DNA of 64,000 nt, from assembly GCF_001434895.1 (NCBI RefSeq), contig NZ_AZEE01000004.1, positions 1 through 64,000 of the forward strand, written 5' to 3'. The notes beneath the pieces are model-generated. The model had not been told where the DNA came from, did not search any database, and worked only from the letters and a program-made list of their open reading frames with translations. The position numbers and the translations under genes were made by a program. This DNA is from Secundilactobacillus odoratitofui DSM 19909 = JCM 15043. Its GTDB lineage: Bacteria; Bacillota; Bacilli; Lactobacillales; Lactobacillaceae. Positions 57,143 through 64,000 of the stretch are shown here, piece after piece (position 1 is the stretch's first letter; every line of letters starts with the position of its first letter).

Positions 57143-58621
57143 ATGACAACGAACGAACCTTATGATTTACGTAAAGTGCTTGCTGAATTGAAAAACGAAC
57201 CTGGTCAGTATCATGAAACTGACAAAGAAATCGATCCTAACGCTGATTTAGCAGGGGTTTACCGCTATATTGGCGCTGGTGGGACAGTTAAACGGCCAAC
57301 CCAAGAGGGACCAGCAATGATGTTTAACAACGTCAAAGGCTTTCCGGGCAGTCGCGTTTTAATTGGCGCAATCGCATCACGTAAGCGTGTTGGGATGATT
57401 TTGCACCACGACTACAAGACGCTTGGTCACCTGCTTAATGACGCGGTTAATCACCCAGTGCAGCCCGTGACGGTCTCTAAAGATCAAGCACCTGCACAAG
57501 AAGTTGTTTTGAAGGCGACTGATCCCGATTTTGACATTCGTAAAATTTTAGCAGCGCCAACCAACACCGAACAAGATGCTGGTCCGTATATCACAATGGG
57601 CGTTGTCTATGGATCAAGTCCTGATAATAAGCAAAGTGACGTTACGATTCACCGGATGGTTTTAGAGGATAAGGACACCATTGGTATGTATATTATGCCA
57701 GGCGGCCGTCACTTGGGCGCCTTTTTGAAGGAATATGAGGCGATTAATGAACCAATGCCAATCACCATCAATATTGGGTTAGATCCAGCAATTGCGATTG
57801 GTGCAACCTTCGAGCCACCTACCACCCCACTTGGTTACAACGAACTGCAAGTGGCCGGTGCGTTACGTGATGAACCGGTTCAACTCGTTCAAGGTACGAC
57901 GGTGAACCAACTTGGGATTGCCCGTTCAGAGTGGATCATCGAAGCCGAAATTTTGCCAAATACGCATATGCAAGAAGATATCAACACGAATACTGGGTTT
58001 GCCATGCCTGAATTTCCAGGGTACGATGGCCTAGCTAATCCGGCCGTTAACGTGGTTAAAATCAAAGCAGTGACACACCGTAAGGATAACCCAATTGTGC
58101 AAACCACGATTGGCCCATCAGAAGAACACGTTTCAATGGCCGGTATTCCAACTGAAGCATCCATTTTGAGCTTGGTTGATCGTGCCATTCCGGGTAAGGT
58201 TAAAAACGTCTACAATGCGCCTGCCGGTGGTGGTAAGTTAATGACGATCATGCAGATCCATAAGGAAGATGAAGCGGATGAAGGGATTCAACGTCAGGCT
58301 GCTTTACTCGCCTTTTCAGCCTTTAAGGAACTGAAGACCGTGATTTTGGTTGATGATGACGTGGATATCTTTGACTGGAACGATGTGATGTGGACTATTA
58401 ACACTCGTTTCCAAGCTAGTCGTGACATCATGGTTCTGGAAGGCATGCGCAACCACCCACTCGATCCGTCTGAATTACCAGAATACGATCCAGCTCGAAT
58501 TCGGATTCGCGGCATGAGTTCAAAACTTGTGCTCGACGGGACGGTGCCATTTGATATGAAGGATAAGTTTGAACGAGCACCATTTAAAGAAATGCCGAAC
58601 TGGGAAGATTACCTCAAGTAA
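57143..58621 (+). CDS. lpdC: Gallate decarboxylase catalytic subunit (UbiD family)
   Basis: A 492-residue prenyl-FMN-dependent decarboxylase that turns gallate into pyrogallol (and protocatechuate into catechol in L. plantarum). It follows L. plantarum LpdC closely over its length as I recall it: YHETDKEIDPNADLAGVYRYIGAGGTV, PTQEGPAMMFNNVKGFPG and GMSSKLVLDGTVPFDMKD. UbiD active-site elements are visible: SDVTIHRM with the Arg and ARSEWIIEAEILPN with the Glu pair. GGAGG precedes the ATG. It forms an operon with lpdB and lpdD. Confidence 0.93.
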   Translation: MTTNEPYDLRKVLAELKNEPGQYHETDKEIDPNADLAGVYRYIGAGGTVKRPTQEGPAMMFNNVKGFPGSRVLIGAIASRKRVGMILHHDYKTLGHLLNDAVNHPVQPVTVSKDQAPAQEVVLKATDPDFDIRKILAAPTNTEQDAGPYITMGVVYGSSPDNKQSDVTIHRMVLEDKDTIGMYIMPGGRHLGAFLKEYEAINEPMPITINIGLDPAIAIGATFEPPTTPLGYNELQVAGALRDEPVQLVQGTTVNQLGIARSEWIIEAEILPNTHMQEDINTNTGFAMPEFPGYDGLANPAVNVVKIKAVTHRKDNPIVQTTIGPSEEHVSMAGIPTEASILSLVDRAIPGKVKNVYNAPAGGGKLMTIMQIHKEDEADEGIQRQAALLAFSAFKELKTVILVDDDVDIFDWNDVMWTINTRFQASRDIMVLEGMRNHPLDPSELPEYDPARIRIRGMSSKLVLDGTVPFDMKDKFERAPFKEMPNWEDYLK

Positions 58622-58648
58622 GCGGCGAAACAGAAAGGAAGTTATGAT

Positions 58649-59254
58649 ATGAAACGAATCGTGGTTGGCATTACCGGTGCGTCAGGTACAATTTACGGCT
58701 TGCGCTTGTTAGAAGCGCTCAAGGCAACACCGGACGTGGAAACCCACCTCGTCATGAGTAAATGGGCTAAGGAAAACTTGGCCGTTGAGCATACTGGCTA
58801 TACACTGAAACAAGTTAATGCGTTGGCTGATGTGGTTTATGATGAACGGGATATGGGTGCCACGATTGCTAGCGGTTCGTTCATGCATGACGGAATGGTC
58901 ATTGTGCCAGCCAGTATGAAGACGGTGGCCTCAATTGCAACCGGATTGGGCGATACTTTAATTGGTCGGGCAGCTGACGTCACCTTGAAAGAACGGCGAC
59001 CACTGTTATTTGTGCCACGTGAATCACCATTTAATCAGATTCACCTCGAAAACATGCTGAAACTTGCTCAAATGGGCGTTGAGATCATTCCGCCAATTCC
59101 AGCTTTTTATAATAATCCTCAAACAATTGATGATTTGATCAATCATAATACGATGAAGTTGCTCGATCATTTGCATATTCAAAATGATTTTGGTGGTCGT
59201 TGGCCGGGGTTAAGTCAAGCCAAGGCTGCCTTAAAGGAGCGTGATCGTGGATGA
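58649..59254 (+). CDS. lpdB: Flavin prenyltransferase, UbiX/LpdB type
   Basis: A 201-residue flavoprotein that attaches a dimethylallyl group to FMN to make the prenyl-FMN cofactor needed by LpdC. Motifs: MKRIVVGITGASGTIYGLRLLEAL (FMN binding), TIASGSFMHDGMVIVPASMKTVASIATG, and RPLLFVPRESPFNQIHLENMLKLA. It starts 27 bases after lpdC and ends overlapping lpdD by four bases (ATGA), which shows translational coupling. Confidence 0.94.
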   Translation: MKRIVVGITGASGTIYGLRLLEALKATPDVETHLVMSKWAKENLAVEHTGYTLKQVNALADVVYDERDMGATIASGSFMHDGMVIVPASMKTVASIATGLGDTLIGRAADVTLKERRPLLFVPRESPFNQIHLENMLKLAQMGVEIIPPIPAFYNNPQTIDDLINHNTMKLLDHLHIQNDFGGRWPGLSQAKAALKERDRG

Positions 59255-59649
59255 GTCAAACCTTTGTTTTAACGCAAGCAGGTTTTAAATTAGAAGCGAT
59301 AATTGAACGCCAAAATCAAGACGTGTTAATTCAGCTGATTGGTGGCGACGTGCCCCATTATGGTGTCGTGACGACCGTTGGCCCAACGACAGAACCGCAG
59401 ACCATTGCGTTGCCGAGTCGTCCCGGCCATCACCATCAAGAGGGCGTTCTCACGGAGTTAATGGCGCGGTTACTAAAGCCGGTGCTGCAAAACAATGCGG
59501 TGATCGTCAGTGGTGTCCACGTGAACTGTATTCAACCTGAGCAAATGCAGGCAATGACAGGGATGGTGACCACACTGAGTCACGAAATTGGCAGTTGGTT
59601 GACAGCTCACCCGCGAGAAAAGGTGATTGAGCGGTTTGCAAAACGTTAA
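59251..59649 (+). CDS. lpdD: Gallate decarboxylase small subunit LpdD
   Basis: A 132-residue protein matching the LpdD/YclD-like family found with UbiD-type phenolic acid decarboxylases (LIGGDVPHYGVVTTV, PSRPGHHHQEGVLTELMARLL). Its exact role is unknown; in L. plantarum it is encoded beside lpdB but is not strictly needed for catalysis. It overlaps lpdB by ATGA. A terminator follows. Confidence 0.9.
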   Translation: MSQTFVLTQAGFKLEAIIERQNQDVLIQLIGGDVPHYGVVTTVGPTTEPQTIALPSRPGHHHQEGVLTELMARLLKPVLQNNAVIVSGVHVNCIQPEQMQAMTGMVTTLSHEIGSWLTAHPREKVIERFAKR

Positions 59650-59673
59650 AAACAATCAACTTTAAATTTATAA

Positions 59674-59724
59674 AATAGGCGTACCCTGGATTCCTTGATG
59701 ATTGGAATCTAGCGTACGCCTATT
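59674..59724. terminator. Terminator after lpdD
   Basis: AATAGGCGTAC pairs with GTACGCCTATT, with an inner ATTCC/GGAAT stem; T-rich flanks are modest. It can also serve the convergent gene at 59750. Confidence 0.75.
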
Positions 59725-59749
59725 AATTTAGAATTTAGTAAACTGTGAG

Positions 59750-60070
59750 CTACCCCTTTTTCAGCAGTTGCTTTGGTACAGCTGGTGAAAAGTGTTGGTG
59801 TCCCTTGTGTTTGGGATGATTATGATGGTGACAGTGACCGTGGCCACTATGGGCCTTAATTGTTAATTGCTTTGTTTTTTCACGTTCGATTTGGAGTTTT
59901 TTCTTATAGATTGAAGCTTTAGCATGACCGTGAATCAACAGGGCTAATGGAATCATTTCGATTGCTAATCCAGCTGGAATCAACCAAGGATTGGCTTGGA
60001 TGAATTCGATGCGTTGATCAGCGAAATCACGTAGTTGTGAGAGGTCAACAGTTGCCGTTTTCTTTGCCAT
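59750..60070 (-). CDS. Hypothetical protein with one membrane segment and a His-rich tail
   Basis: A 106-residue protein of no known family. It has a short polar N-terminus, one hydrophobic stretch (NPWLIPAGLAIEMIPLALLI), a Lys-rich helix (KASIYKKKLQIEREKTKQL) and a His/Lys-rich tail with HGHCHHHNHPKHKGHQH. The tail could bind metal ions. ATG 60070 has AAAGGAG in front; a longer start at 60139 has none. Confidence 0.72.
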   Translation of the reverse strand: MAKKTATVDLSQLRDFADQRIEFIQANPWLIPAGLAIEMIPLALLIHGHAKASIYKKKLQIEREKTKQLTIKAHSGHGHCHHHNHPKHKGHQHFSPAVPKQLLKKG

Positions 60071-60172
60071 AAAAACCACACTCCTTTTGAATTCATCATA
60101 CCTTAAAGTGAGGCAGATTGCAGTAGGAAGCGCTAACAATTCGAAATATTTGACTATTTTTAAAGCAACCGT

Positions 60173-61003
60173 TTAGCGATAATCTTTTGCTAATTGACGA
60201 TAGTACGCTAACGACTGTGGGTCAAGCCGAAGCCGTTCACTGAAGGCGGCATCACTTAATTCAGGGTGTTGGAGAAGATCATTAATCACAGCACTTTGAA
60301 ATAAACGGGTTGGAATAAGGGGAAAGCCCAGTCGTTTTTCATCCGGCTTCAGATATTTATGTAGGCCAGCACTAGTTAGGTGAGGATCGCCACTTAGTCG
60401 CTGTTTTAAAAAGAGATCGTGACTGTGGTGACGTGCTTGAAGCGGTTGGATAAAACGCTGATAAGTTGCCCAAAATGTCCGTTCATCAGCATTGAAAGCT
60501 TGTGGTTGAAGTTGTTGGTAAAAATTAGGTGCTAAAAACTCTTTTGTGGTATAAAAATGGCTAATGAGAAGCAAAGTTAACCGTGTATAAACAGCCAGCT
60601 GCTGATCAGCTAATATATCGGGCATTAAGTGAAGCCATTTGGTTGAGGGCGTTTTTAAGTCATCGTGAGACTTGCCCTTTAAGGTGAGTGTAGGGTAGTG
60701 GGTGATGAGGTTGTGCGTAAACAAGTATTTGAAGTAAATGTTAATGTGTGACAGCATTTTATTGTAAGTACCATTGGTGACGTGACGTTGATTGATCAGC
60801 ATCGCTAGGTATTGTTCAACGTCGCGGTCTAGCAGCGTTGAGACGCGGTGATCTTGCTGGTAACCAGCGTTAAAATTGCTGAGATAGTTGAAGAGGTCGG
60901 TCAACACTGAATCGTATTCGGCGATTGTGGCAGTCGCAAGTTCTTGTTGCTGCAGGTATAGCTTAAACGTGTCTTGATAGGGATAAGCGTTCGTGTGTGT
61001 CAT
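60173..61003 (-). CDS. Integrase-like protein with a degenerate catalytic domain
   Basis: A 276-residue protein built like a tyrosine recombinase. The N-terminal SAM-like core-binding domain is clear (YLQQQELATATIAEYDSVLTDLFNYL, then TNGTYNKMLSHINIYFKYLF). In the second half the first catalytic Arg is missing (YTRLTLLLISHFYTTKEF), the HxxR box reads PTRLFQSAVINDLL, and only a terminal Tyr (LAYYRQL) is in about the right place. It is therefore unlikely to cut DNA. No attachment site, excisionase or phage gene is near. It may be a domesticated Xer/integrase relative with a DNA-binding role; this is inference. Confidence 0.75.
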   Translation of the reverse strand: MTHTNAYPYQDTFKLYLQQQELATATIAEYDSVLTDLFNYLSNFNAGYQQDHRVSTLLDRDVEQYLAMLINQRHVTNGTYNKMLSHINIYFKYLFTHNLITHYPTLTLKGKSHDDLKTPSTKWLHLMPDILADQQLAVYTRLTLLLISHFYTTKEFLAPNFYQQLQPQAFNADERTFWATYQRFIQPLQARHHSHDLFLKQRLSGDPHLTSAGLHKYLKPDEKRLGFPLIPTRLFQSAVINDLLQHPELSDAAFSERLRLDPQSLAYYRQLAKDYR

Positions 61004-61109
61004 GGTAAAACCTCCTCAATGGCACTATTATACTAAAAATCTGAGCGTCATAAAAAAACCGGAACAAATTTAATTGCGCCGGTCCCTTTATCAATCTATT
61101 AAATTAGCG

Positions 61110-61658
61110 TTAGTTAGCTTCAACAAAGACAGCATTCGTTTTGTCCATGTCAACGTCACGAACGGCTTGATAGCCACTCATGTGCAATTTAGTGGCTTTA
61201 TTAGTACCCTTAGTCGTGTTTTTAACGGTCACGGTTTGGGTCATGTCGATTCCAGAAAGCTTACCTGACAGTTTAATGACGGTTTGATTTTTACTGTTCT
61301 TAGTGAAAGTGTACTTGACGGTACCTTCCTTGTTAAGTGCGTTCGCCTTTTTAGCGGCACTGTAAGTCTTATAGAATTTATTCACGTTATACATGGTTGC
61401 CTTGCCAGTATTCTTATTAAACGCGATAGCTTCAATTCCAGAATTACTTTTATGGTTGATTTTGCCAGCTAAATACCAGAAACCGTCGCCGGATAATACG
61501 GATGATTTGACATCTGCATGCTTCGTGGTCGTAGGTTCATTTTTAAAACTGGCTTGTTCATTCGATTTTGTTGATGACTTACTCCCACAAGCCGTTAAAA
61601 AAATCGCTAAAACCGCAACAAGACTGAGTAACAGCGCCTTGGTCCGAGTTTTTTTCAT
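61110..61658 (-). CDS. Secreted lipoprotein of unknown function
   Basis: A 182-residue protein with a lipoprotein signal peptide (MKKTRTKALLLSLVAVLAIF, lipobox LTAC), a Lys/Ser/Thr linker, and a beta-rich domain (FWYLAGKINHKSNSGIEAIAFNKNTGKATMYNV). I recognise no named family. A promoter TTGCCG-16-TATACT (61715-61688) with extended -10 lies upstream, and the gene is a single unit. Confidence 0.8.
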   Translation of the reverse strand: MKKTRTKALLLSLVAVLAIFLTACGSKSSTKSNEQASFKNEPTTTKHADVKSSVLSGDGFWYLAGKINHKSNSGIEAIAFNKNTGKATMYNVNKFYKTYSAAKKANALNKEGTVKYTFTKNSKNQTVIKLSGKLSGIDMTQTVTVKNTTKGTNKATKLHMSGYQAVRDVDMDKTNAVFVEAN

Positions 61659-61687
61659 TTCTAATCACCTCATTAATTTGTGTGTCG

Positions 61688-61715
61688 AGTATAGCACACT
61701 GCAGCAAGTCGGCAA
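61688..61715 (-). promoter_or_regulatory. Promoter of the lipoprotein gene
   Basis: On the minus strand TTGCCG, a 16-base spacer and TATACT with TGC in front (extended -10), about 30 bases upstream of the ATG. Confidence 0.7.
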
Positions 61716-61918
61716 AGCCGTTGCACAGAACCTTAATATTTTGTTCAAATGATGTAATATACAGATCAGCAGAATTTTTTAAATTTCACCTTTTCTATAA
61801 ATAAGCCCTATACGATCGCTGGAATTATGTATAATAAGGCTAAAGGGTTAATGAGGGAACCCTGTTTGCAACACGGAAATGAGTTATTTTGGCATAAAGG
61901 TATAAGGAGGGGCGTGCG

Positions 61919-62389
61919 ATGGGGCATTTTATTGATTTAACTGGCCAGCGATTTGGTCGGTTATTAGTCATGGAACGGGCTAAAACTGTGGCTAAAAACG
62001 GTAATCTTTGTTGGTTGTGCCACTGCGATTGTGGCAAACACGTCGTTGTTGAAGGTTACGCACTAAGAAGTGGTGTTACCAGGAGTTGTGGCTGTCTAAG
62101 GCGTGATGTTTCTAGACGCAACGCTAAGTGCAACCAACGATTTATTGCGGCACAGGGTAGTAAATTGGTGGATGAAAATGGTATTGGGTTTTCATCTTTC
62201 ATTAAATCTAAGCGTAATCAGTCCGGTGTGATTGGGGTGTCATTTGACAAGAAATCAGGTCATTACGTCGCCAGGTTAATGTATCATGGACACTATGTTT
62301 TGAATCACACCACCGAAACGTTTGAAGAGGCTGTGGCCTTGCGAAAACAAGCAGAGCAGCATTATTTTAAGCACATAGATGAACAATAA
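61919..62389 (+). CDS. AP2-domain protein with an N-terminal Cys cluster
   Basis: A 156-residue protein. The N-terminus, DLTGQRFGRLLVMERA with CWLCHCDCGK and SCGCL, is the zinc-ribbon-like module common in phage and mobile-element proteins; the C-terminal part (SGVIGVSFDKKSGHYVARLMYHGHYVLNHTTETFEEAVALRKQAE) is an AP2/ERF-type DNA-binding domain. In phages such pairs often flank an HNH nuclease domain, which is absent here. It has AAGGAGGGG before the ATG and TATAAT at 61830-61835. It is a stand-alone gene, probably of mobile origin. Confidence 0.82.
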   Translation: MGHFIDLTGQRFGRLLVMERAKTVAKNGNLCWLCHCDCGKHVVVEGYALRSGVTRSCGCLRRDVSRRNAKCNQRFIAAQGSKLVDENGIGFSSFIKSKRNQSGVIGVSFDKKSGHYVARLMYHGHYVLNHTTETFEEAVALRKQAEQHYFKHIDEQ

Positions 62390-62423
62390 GCTAATCGGTT
62401 ACCTCAAAGGATGACCGCTAGGC

Positions 62424-62465
62424 AACAGGCACCCTGCTAACTAATTGGTTAACGGGGTGCCTGTT
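62424..62465. terminator. Hairpin between the AP2 and nuclease genes
   Basis: AACAGGCACCC pairs with GGGTGCCTGTT (with GCTAAC/GTTAAC inside). No T-run follows on the plus strand, so termination would be weak. Confidence 0.55.
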
Positions 62466-62553
62466 AAGTTCATCGTTAATAGTTGAATTGACTACTAGAC
62501 CGAACGTATGTTTCTTGATAAAATTAACGTATTCGCATACGGGAGGAATAGTC

Positions 62554-63396
62554 ATGCCAAGAAGGCGTCGTCGGAGCAATAATTCATTTTTTACTTGGCT
62601 GGTGATTGCGGTTGCATTGATTGTTGGTATTTCGTCAACAATGAACGATCAATCCTCATCGACCAAGCATTCGGTCAGTTCAGCAAGTAGCCAAACGACT
62701 TTACAAGAGAAGGCCAGTTCGGTCATTCACTCGTTTACCGGTCAATCCAATTCAAACACAACGCATTCGAGTGAGACTGGTAAAACCAGTGCAACAAGCA
62801 CAGCGGGATTGGCAAAGCTGACGTACAGTGGTCAACAAATTGTGAAAGTTAACGATAACGTGCCAACGTTTACGAAGGCCCAGCTCAGTACGGCCAATGG
62901 TGCGTGGCAACAATACCATAATTTAGATCAATATAACCGGGTGACTGGTGCTGACGCGCTACTTGCTAAGTCGTTGATGCCTAAGACGGAACGTGAACCG
63001 CTTTACGTAACGCCAACGGGTTGGCACAATAAGCGAATTACGTATCAAGGTAAAACAGACTGGTTATACAATCGAAGTCATCTCATTGGGTATCAGTTGA
63101 CGGGACAGAATAATAACCCTAAGAATTTAATGACGGGTACTCGTTCGCTGAATGCGCCCGGAATGGAAAACTATGAGAGTGAAGTGGCGAGTTATTTAAA
63201 ATCGCACCCCAGCGACTATGTCCGATACCAAATTACCCCGGTTTTTCGGGGCAGTGAACTGTTAGCGCGTGGCGTCCAGATGCAAGCTGAGTCAATTGGT
63301 AGCCAATCAATTCGGTTTAATATTTATATTTTTAACGTTCAGGCCGGTGCACAAATCGACTACGCAACGGGAAGGTCAACGGTTTCTAGTCGGTAA
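62554..63396 (+). CDS. Membrane-anchored DNA/RNA non-specific endonuclease
   Basis: A 280-residue nuclease of the EndA/NucA type. An Arg-rich start (MPRRRRRSNN) and one membrane segment (FTWLVIAVALIVGISS) anchor it outside the cell. A Ser/Thr-rich linker follows, then the beta-beta-alpha-metal core with NRSHLIGYQLTGQNNNPKNLMTGTRSLNAPGMENYE; NRSHL is this family's form of DRGH. GGGAGGAA precedes ATG 62554; a start at 62488 is rejected. It degrades external DNA or serves DNA entry. Confidence 0.9.
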   Translation: MPRRRRRSNNSFFTWLVIAVALIVGISSTMNDQSSSTKHSVSSASSQTTLQEKASSVIHSFTGQSNSNTTHSSETGKTSATSTAGLAKLTYSGQQIVKVNDNVPTFTKAQLSTANGAWQQYHNLDQYNRVTGADALLAKSLMPKTEREPLYVTPTGWHNKRITYQGKTDWLYNRSHLIGYQLTGQNNNPKNLMTGTRSLNAPGMENYESEVASYLKSHPSDYVRYQITPVFRGSELLARGVQMQAESIGSQSIRFNIYIFNVQAGAQIDYATGRSTVSSR

Positions 63397-63499
63397 CGAA
63401 AAACCTAGGTTATACTGGTTAATTACTTATCCGTTATAGCTTCAAGGGCATTCACGGTATAAAATAAGGTATCACGTTGAATGAATGGAGAACGAAACA

Positions 63500-64000
63500 A
63501 TGCAGTTAGGCAGTATTGAAGCTGGCGGCACTAAGTTTGTGTGTGCCGTTGGTAGTGAACAGTATGAAGTGATTGAACAGACACAGTTTCCAACTACAAC
63601 CCCGACGGAAACGCTAGAGCGAACGGTTAACTTTTTTAAACGATTCCCTAATCTAGATGCGATTAGCATTTCGTCTTTTGGACCAATTGAAATTCGTAAG
63701 ACGGCACCTAAGTATGGCTTTATTACCAATACACCTAAGCCTAATTGGCCTGATACGGATTTCCTGGGTTATATTAAAGCGGCTTTCGATGTGCCAGTCG
63801 TTTGGACAACGGATGTGAACGGGTCAGCTTATGGTGAGTATATTTCTTTACCCGTTGCTAAACGGCCAAATTCGCTGGTGTACTTTACGATTGGGACTGG
63901 TGTCGGTGCCGGTGAACTCGTGAACGGACACTTTTTGGGTGAGCTTGGACATCCAGAGGTCGGGCATGTGCGCTTAAAACGACACCCAGATGATCTTGAT
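63500..64000 (+). CDS. scrK: Fructokinase, ROK family (partial, runs off the right edge)
   Basis: 167 codons are inside the window. The start MQLGSIEAGGTKFVCAVG holds the phosphate-1 ATP motif; ISISSFGPIEI and WTTDVNGSAYGEY (catalytic Asp) follow, then YFTIGTGVGAGELVNGHFLGELGHPEVGHVRL with the ROK signature and start of the zinc-binding region. It phosphorylates fructose to fructose-6-phosphate. GGAG precedes ATG 63500. The 3' end lies outside. Confidence 0.93.
   Translation, partial: MQLGSIEAGGTKFVCAVGSEQYEVIEQTQFPTTTPTETLERTVNFFKRFPNLDAISISSFGPIEIRKTAPKYGFITNTPKPNWPDTDFLGYIKAAFDVPVVWTTDVNGSAYGEYISLPVAKRPNSLVYFTIGTGVGAGELVNGHFLGELGHPEVGHVRLKRHPDDLD

Noticed and set aside
59011-59026. Second parS-like sequence TGTGCCACGTGAATCA
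   Set aside because: Two mismatches to the consensus and located inside the lpdB coding sequence; not strong enough to call.
60173-62389. A prophage or integrative element spanning the integrase-like and AP2 genes
   Set aside because: No structural, packaging or lysis genes, no attachment repeats, and the integrase-like protein lacks catalytic residues.

Overview
The window is the replication-origin region of a low-to-mid GC lactic acid bacterium of the family Lactobacillaceae, in the broad sense of the plantarum/brevis groups. This rests on the gene order (rplI, gdpP, rpsR, ssb, rpsF, gyrA, gyrB, recF, yaaA, dnaN, dnaA, oriC, rpmH, rnpA, yidC, jag, mnmE, mnmG), two giant KxYKxGKxW/LPXTG mucus-binding adhesins, a pyruvate oxidase, a PepC aminopeptidase, and a gallate decarboxylase cluster very close to that of Lactiplantibacillus plantarum. 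I cannot fix the genus from this window alone.

Layout. 1-4091 (-): 5' part of a mucin-binding adhesin that runs off the left edge. 4092-7016: a possible dehydrogenase remnant, an OppA-like peptide-binding lipoprotein behind a T-box leader, and a divergent candidate small RNA with C-rich loops. 7083-10347 (-): a LysR regulator, then flavodoxin, short-chain dehydrogenase, cupin and carboxymuconolactone-decarboxylase genes behind a long structured leader. 10356-26917 (-): the left replichore arm of core genes, interrupted by one MFS exporter on the other strand (14662-16080). 26918-27398: oriC upstream of dnaA; a second origin element, with DnaA boxes and TAG triplets resembling DnaA-trios, lies between dnaA and dnaN. 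27399-34946 (+): rpmH-rnpA-yidC, an inserted DUF3290/DUF421 membrane pair, then jag, mnmE, mnmG. 35188-45083: metabolic and envelope genes (thioesterase, frameshifted acetoin reductase, pyruvate oxidase, diguanylate cyclase, signal peptidase I, Bcr/CflA exporter, PepC), with a perfect parS site at 37989. 45237-51971 (-): the second, complete 2244-residue adhesin. 52258-54887 (-): homoserine dehydrogenase and a DacA-type carboxypeptidase that seems to start at ATT. 55458-59649 (+): an acetyltransferase, then a LysR regulator and contiguous lpdC-lpdB-lpdD. 59750-64000: small membrane and lipoprotein genes, a degenerate integrase-like protein, an AP2-domain protein, a secreted nuclease and the start of a fructokinase.

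Together, core genes point away from the origin on both sides, as expected for a highly expressed origin macrodomain. Accessory genes sit in the outer parts and in two breaks of the conserved gene order. The most interesting items are non-coding: a candidate C-rich sRNA (about 6863-7016), a promoter-terminator cassette before mnmE, a candidate minus-strand sRNA at 55129-55228, the structured leader before the LysR/flavodoxin cluster, the bipartite origin with putative DnaA-trios, and the parS site. I saw no CRISPR array, rRNA, tRNA or complete insertion sequence. All functional names come from motif and family recognition by eye; no database search was run.
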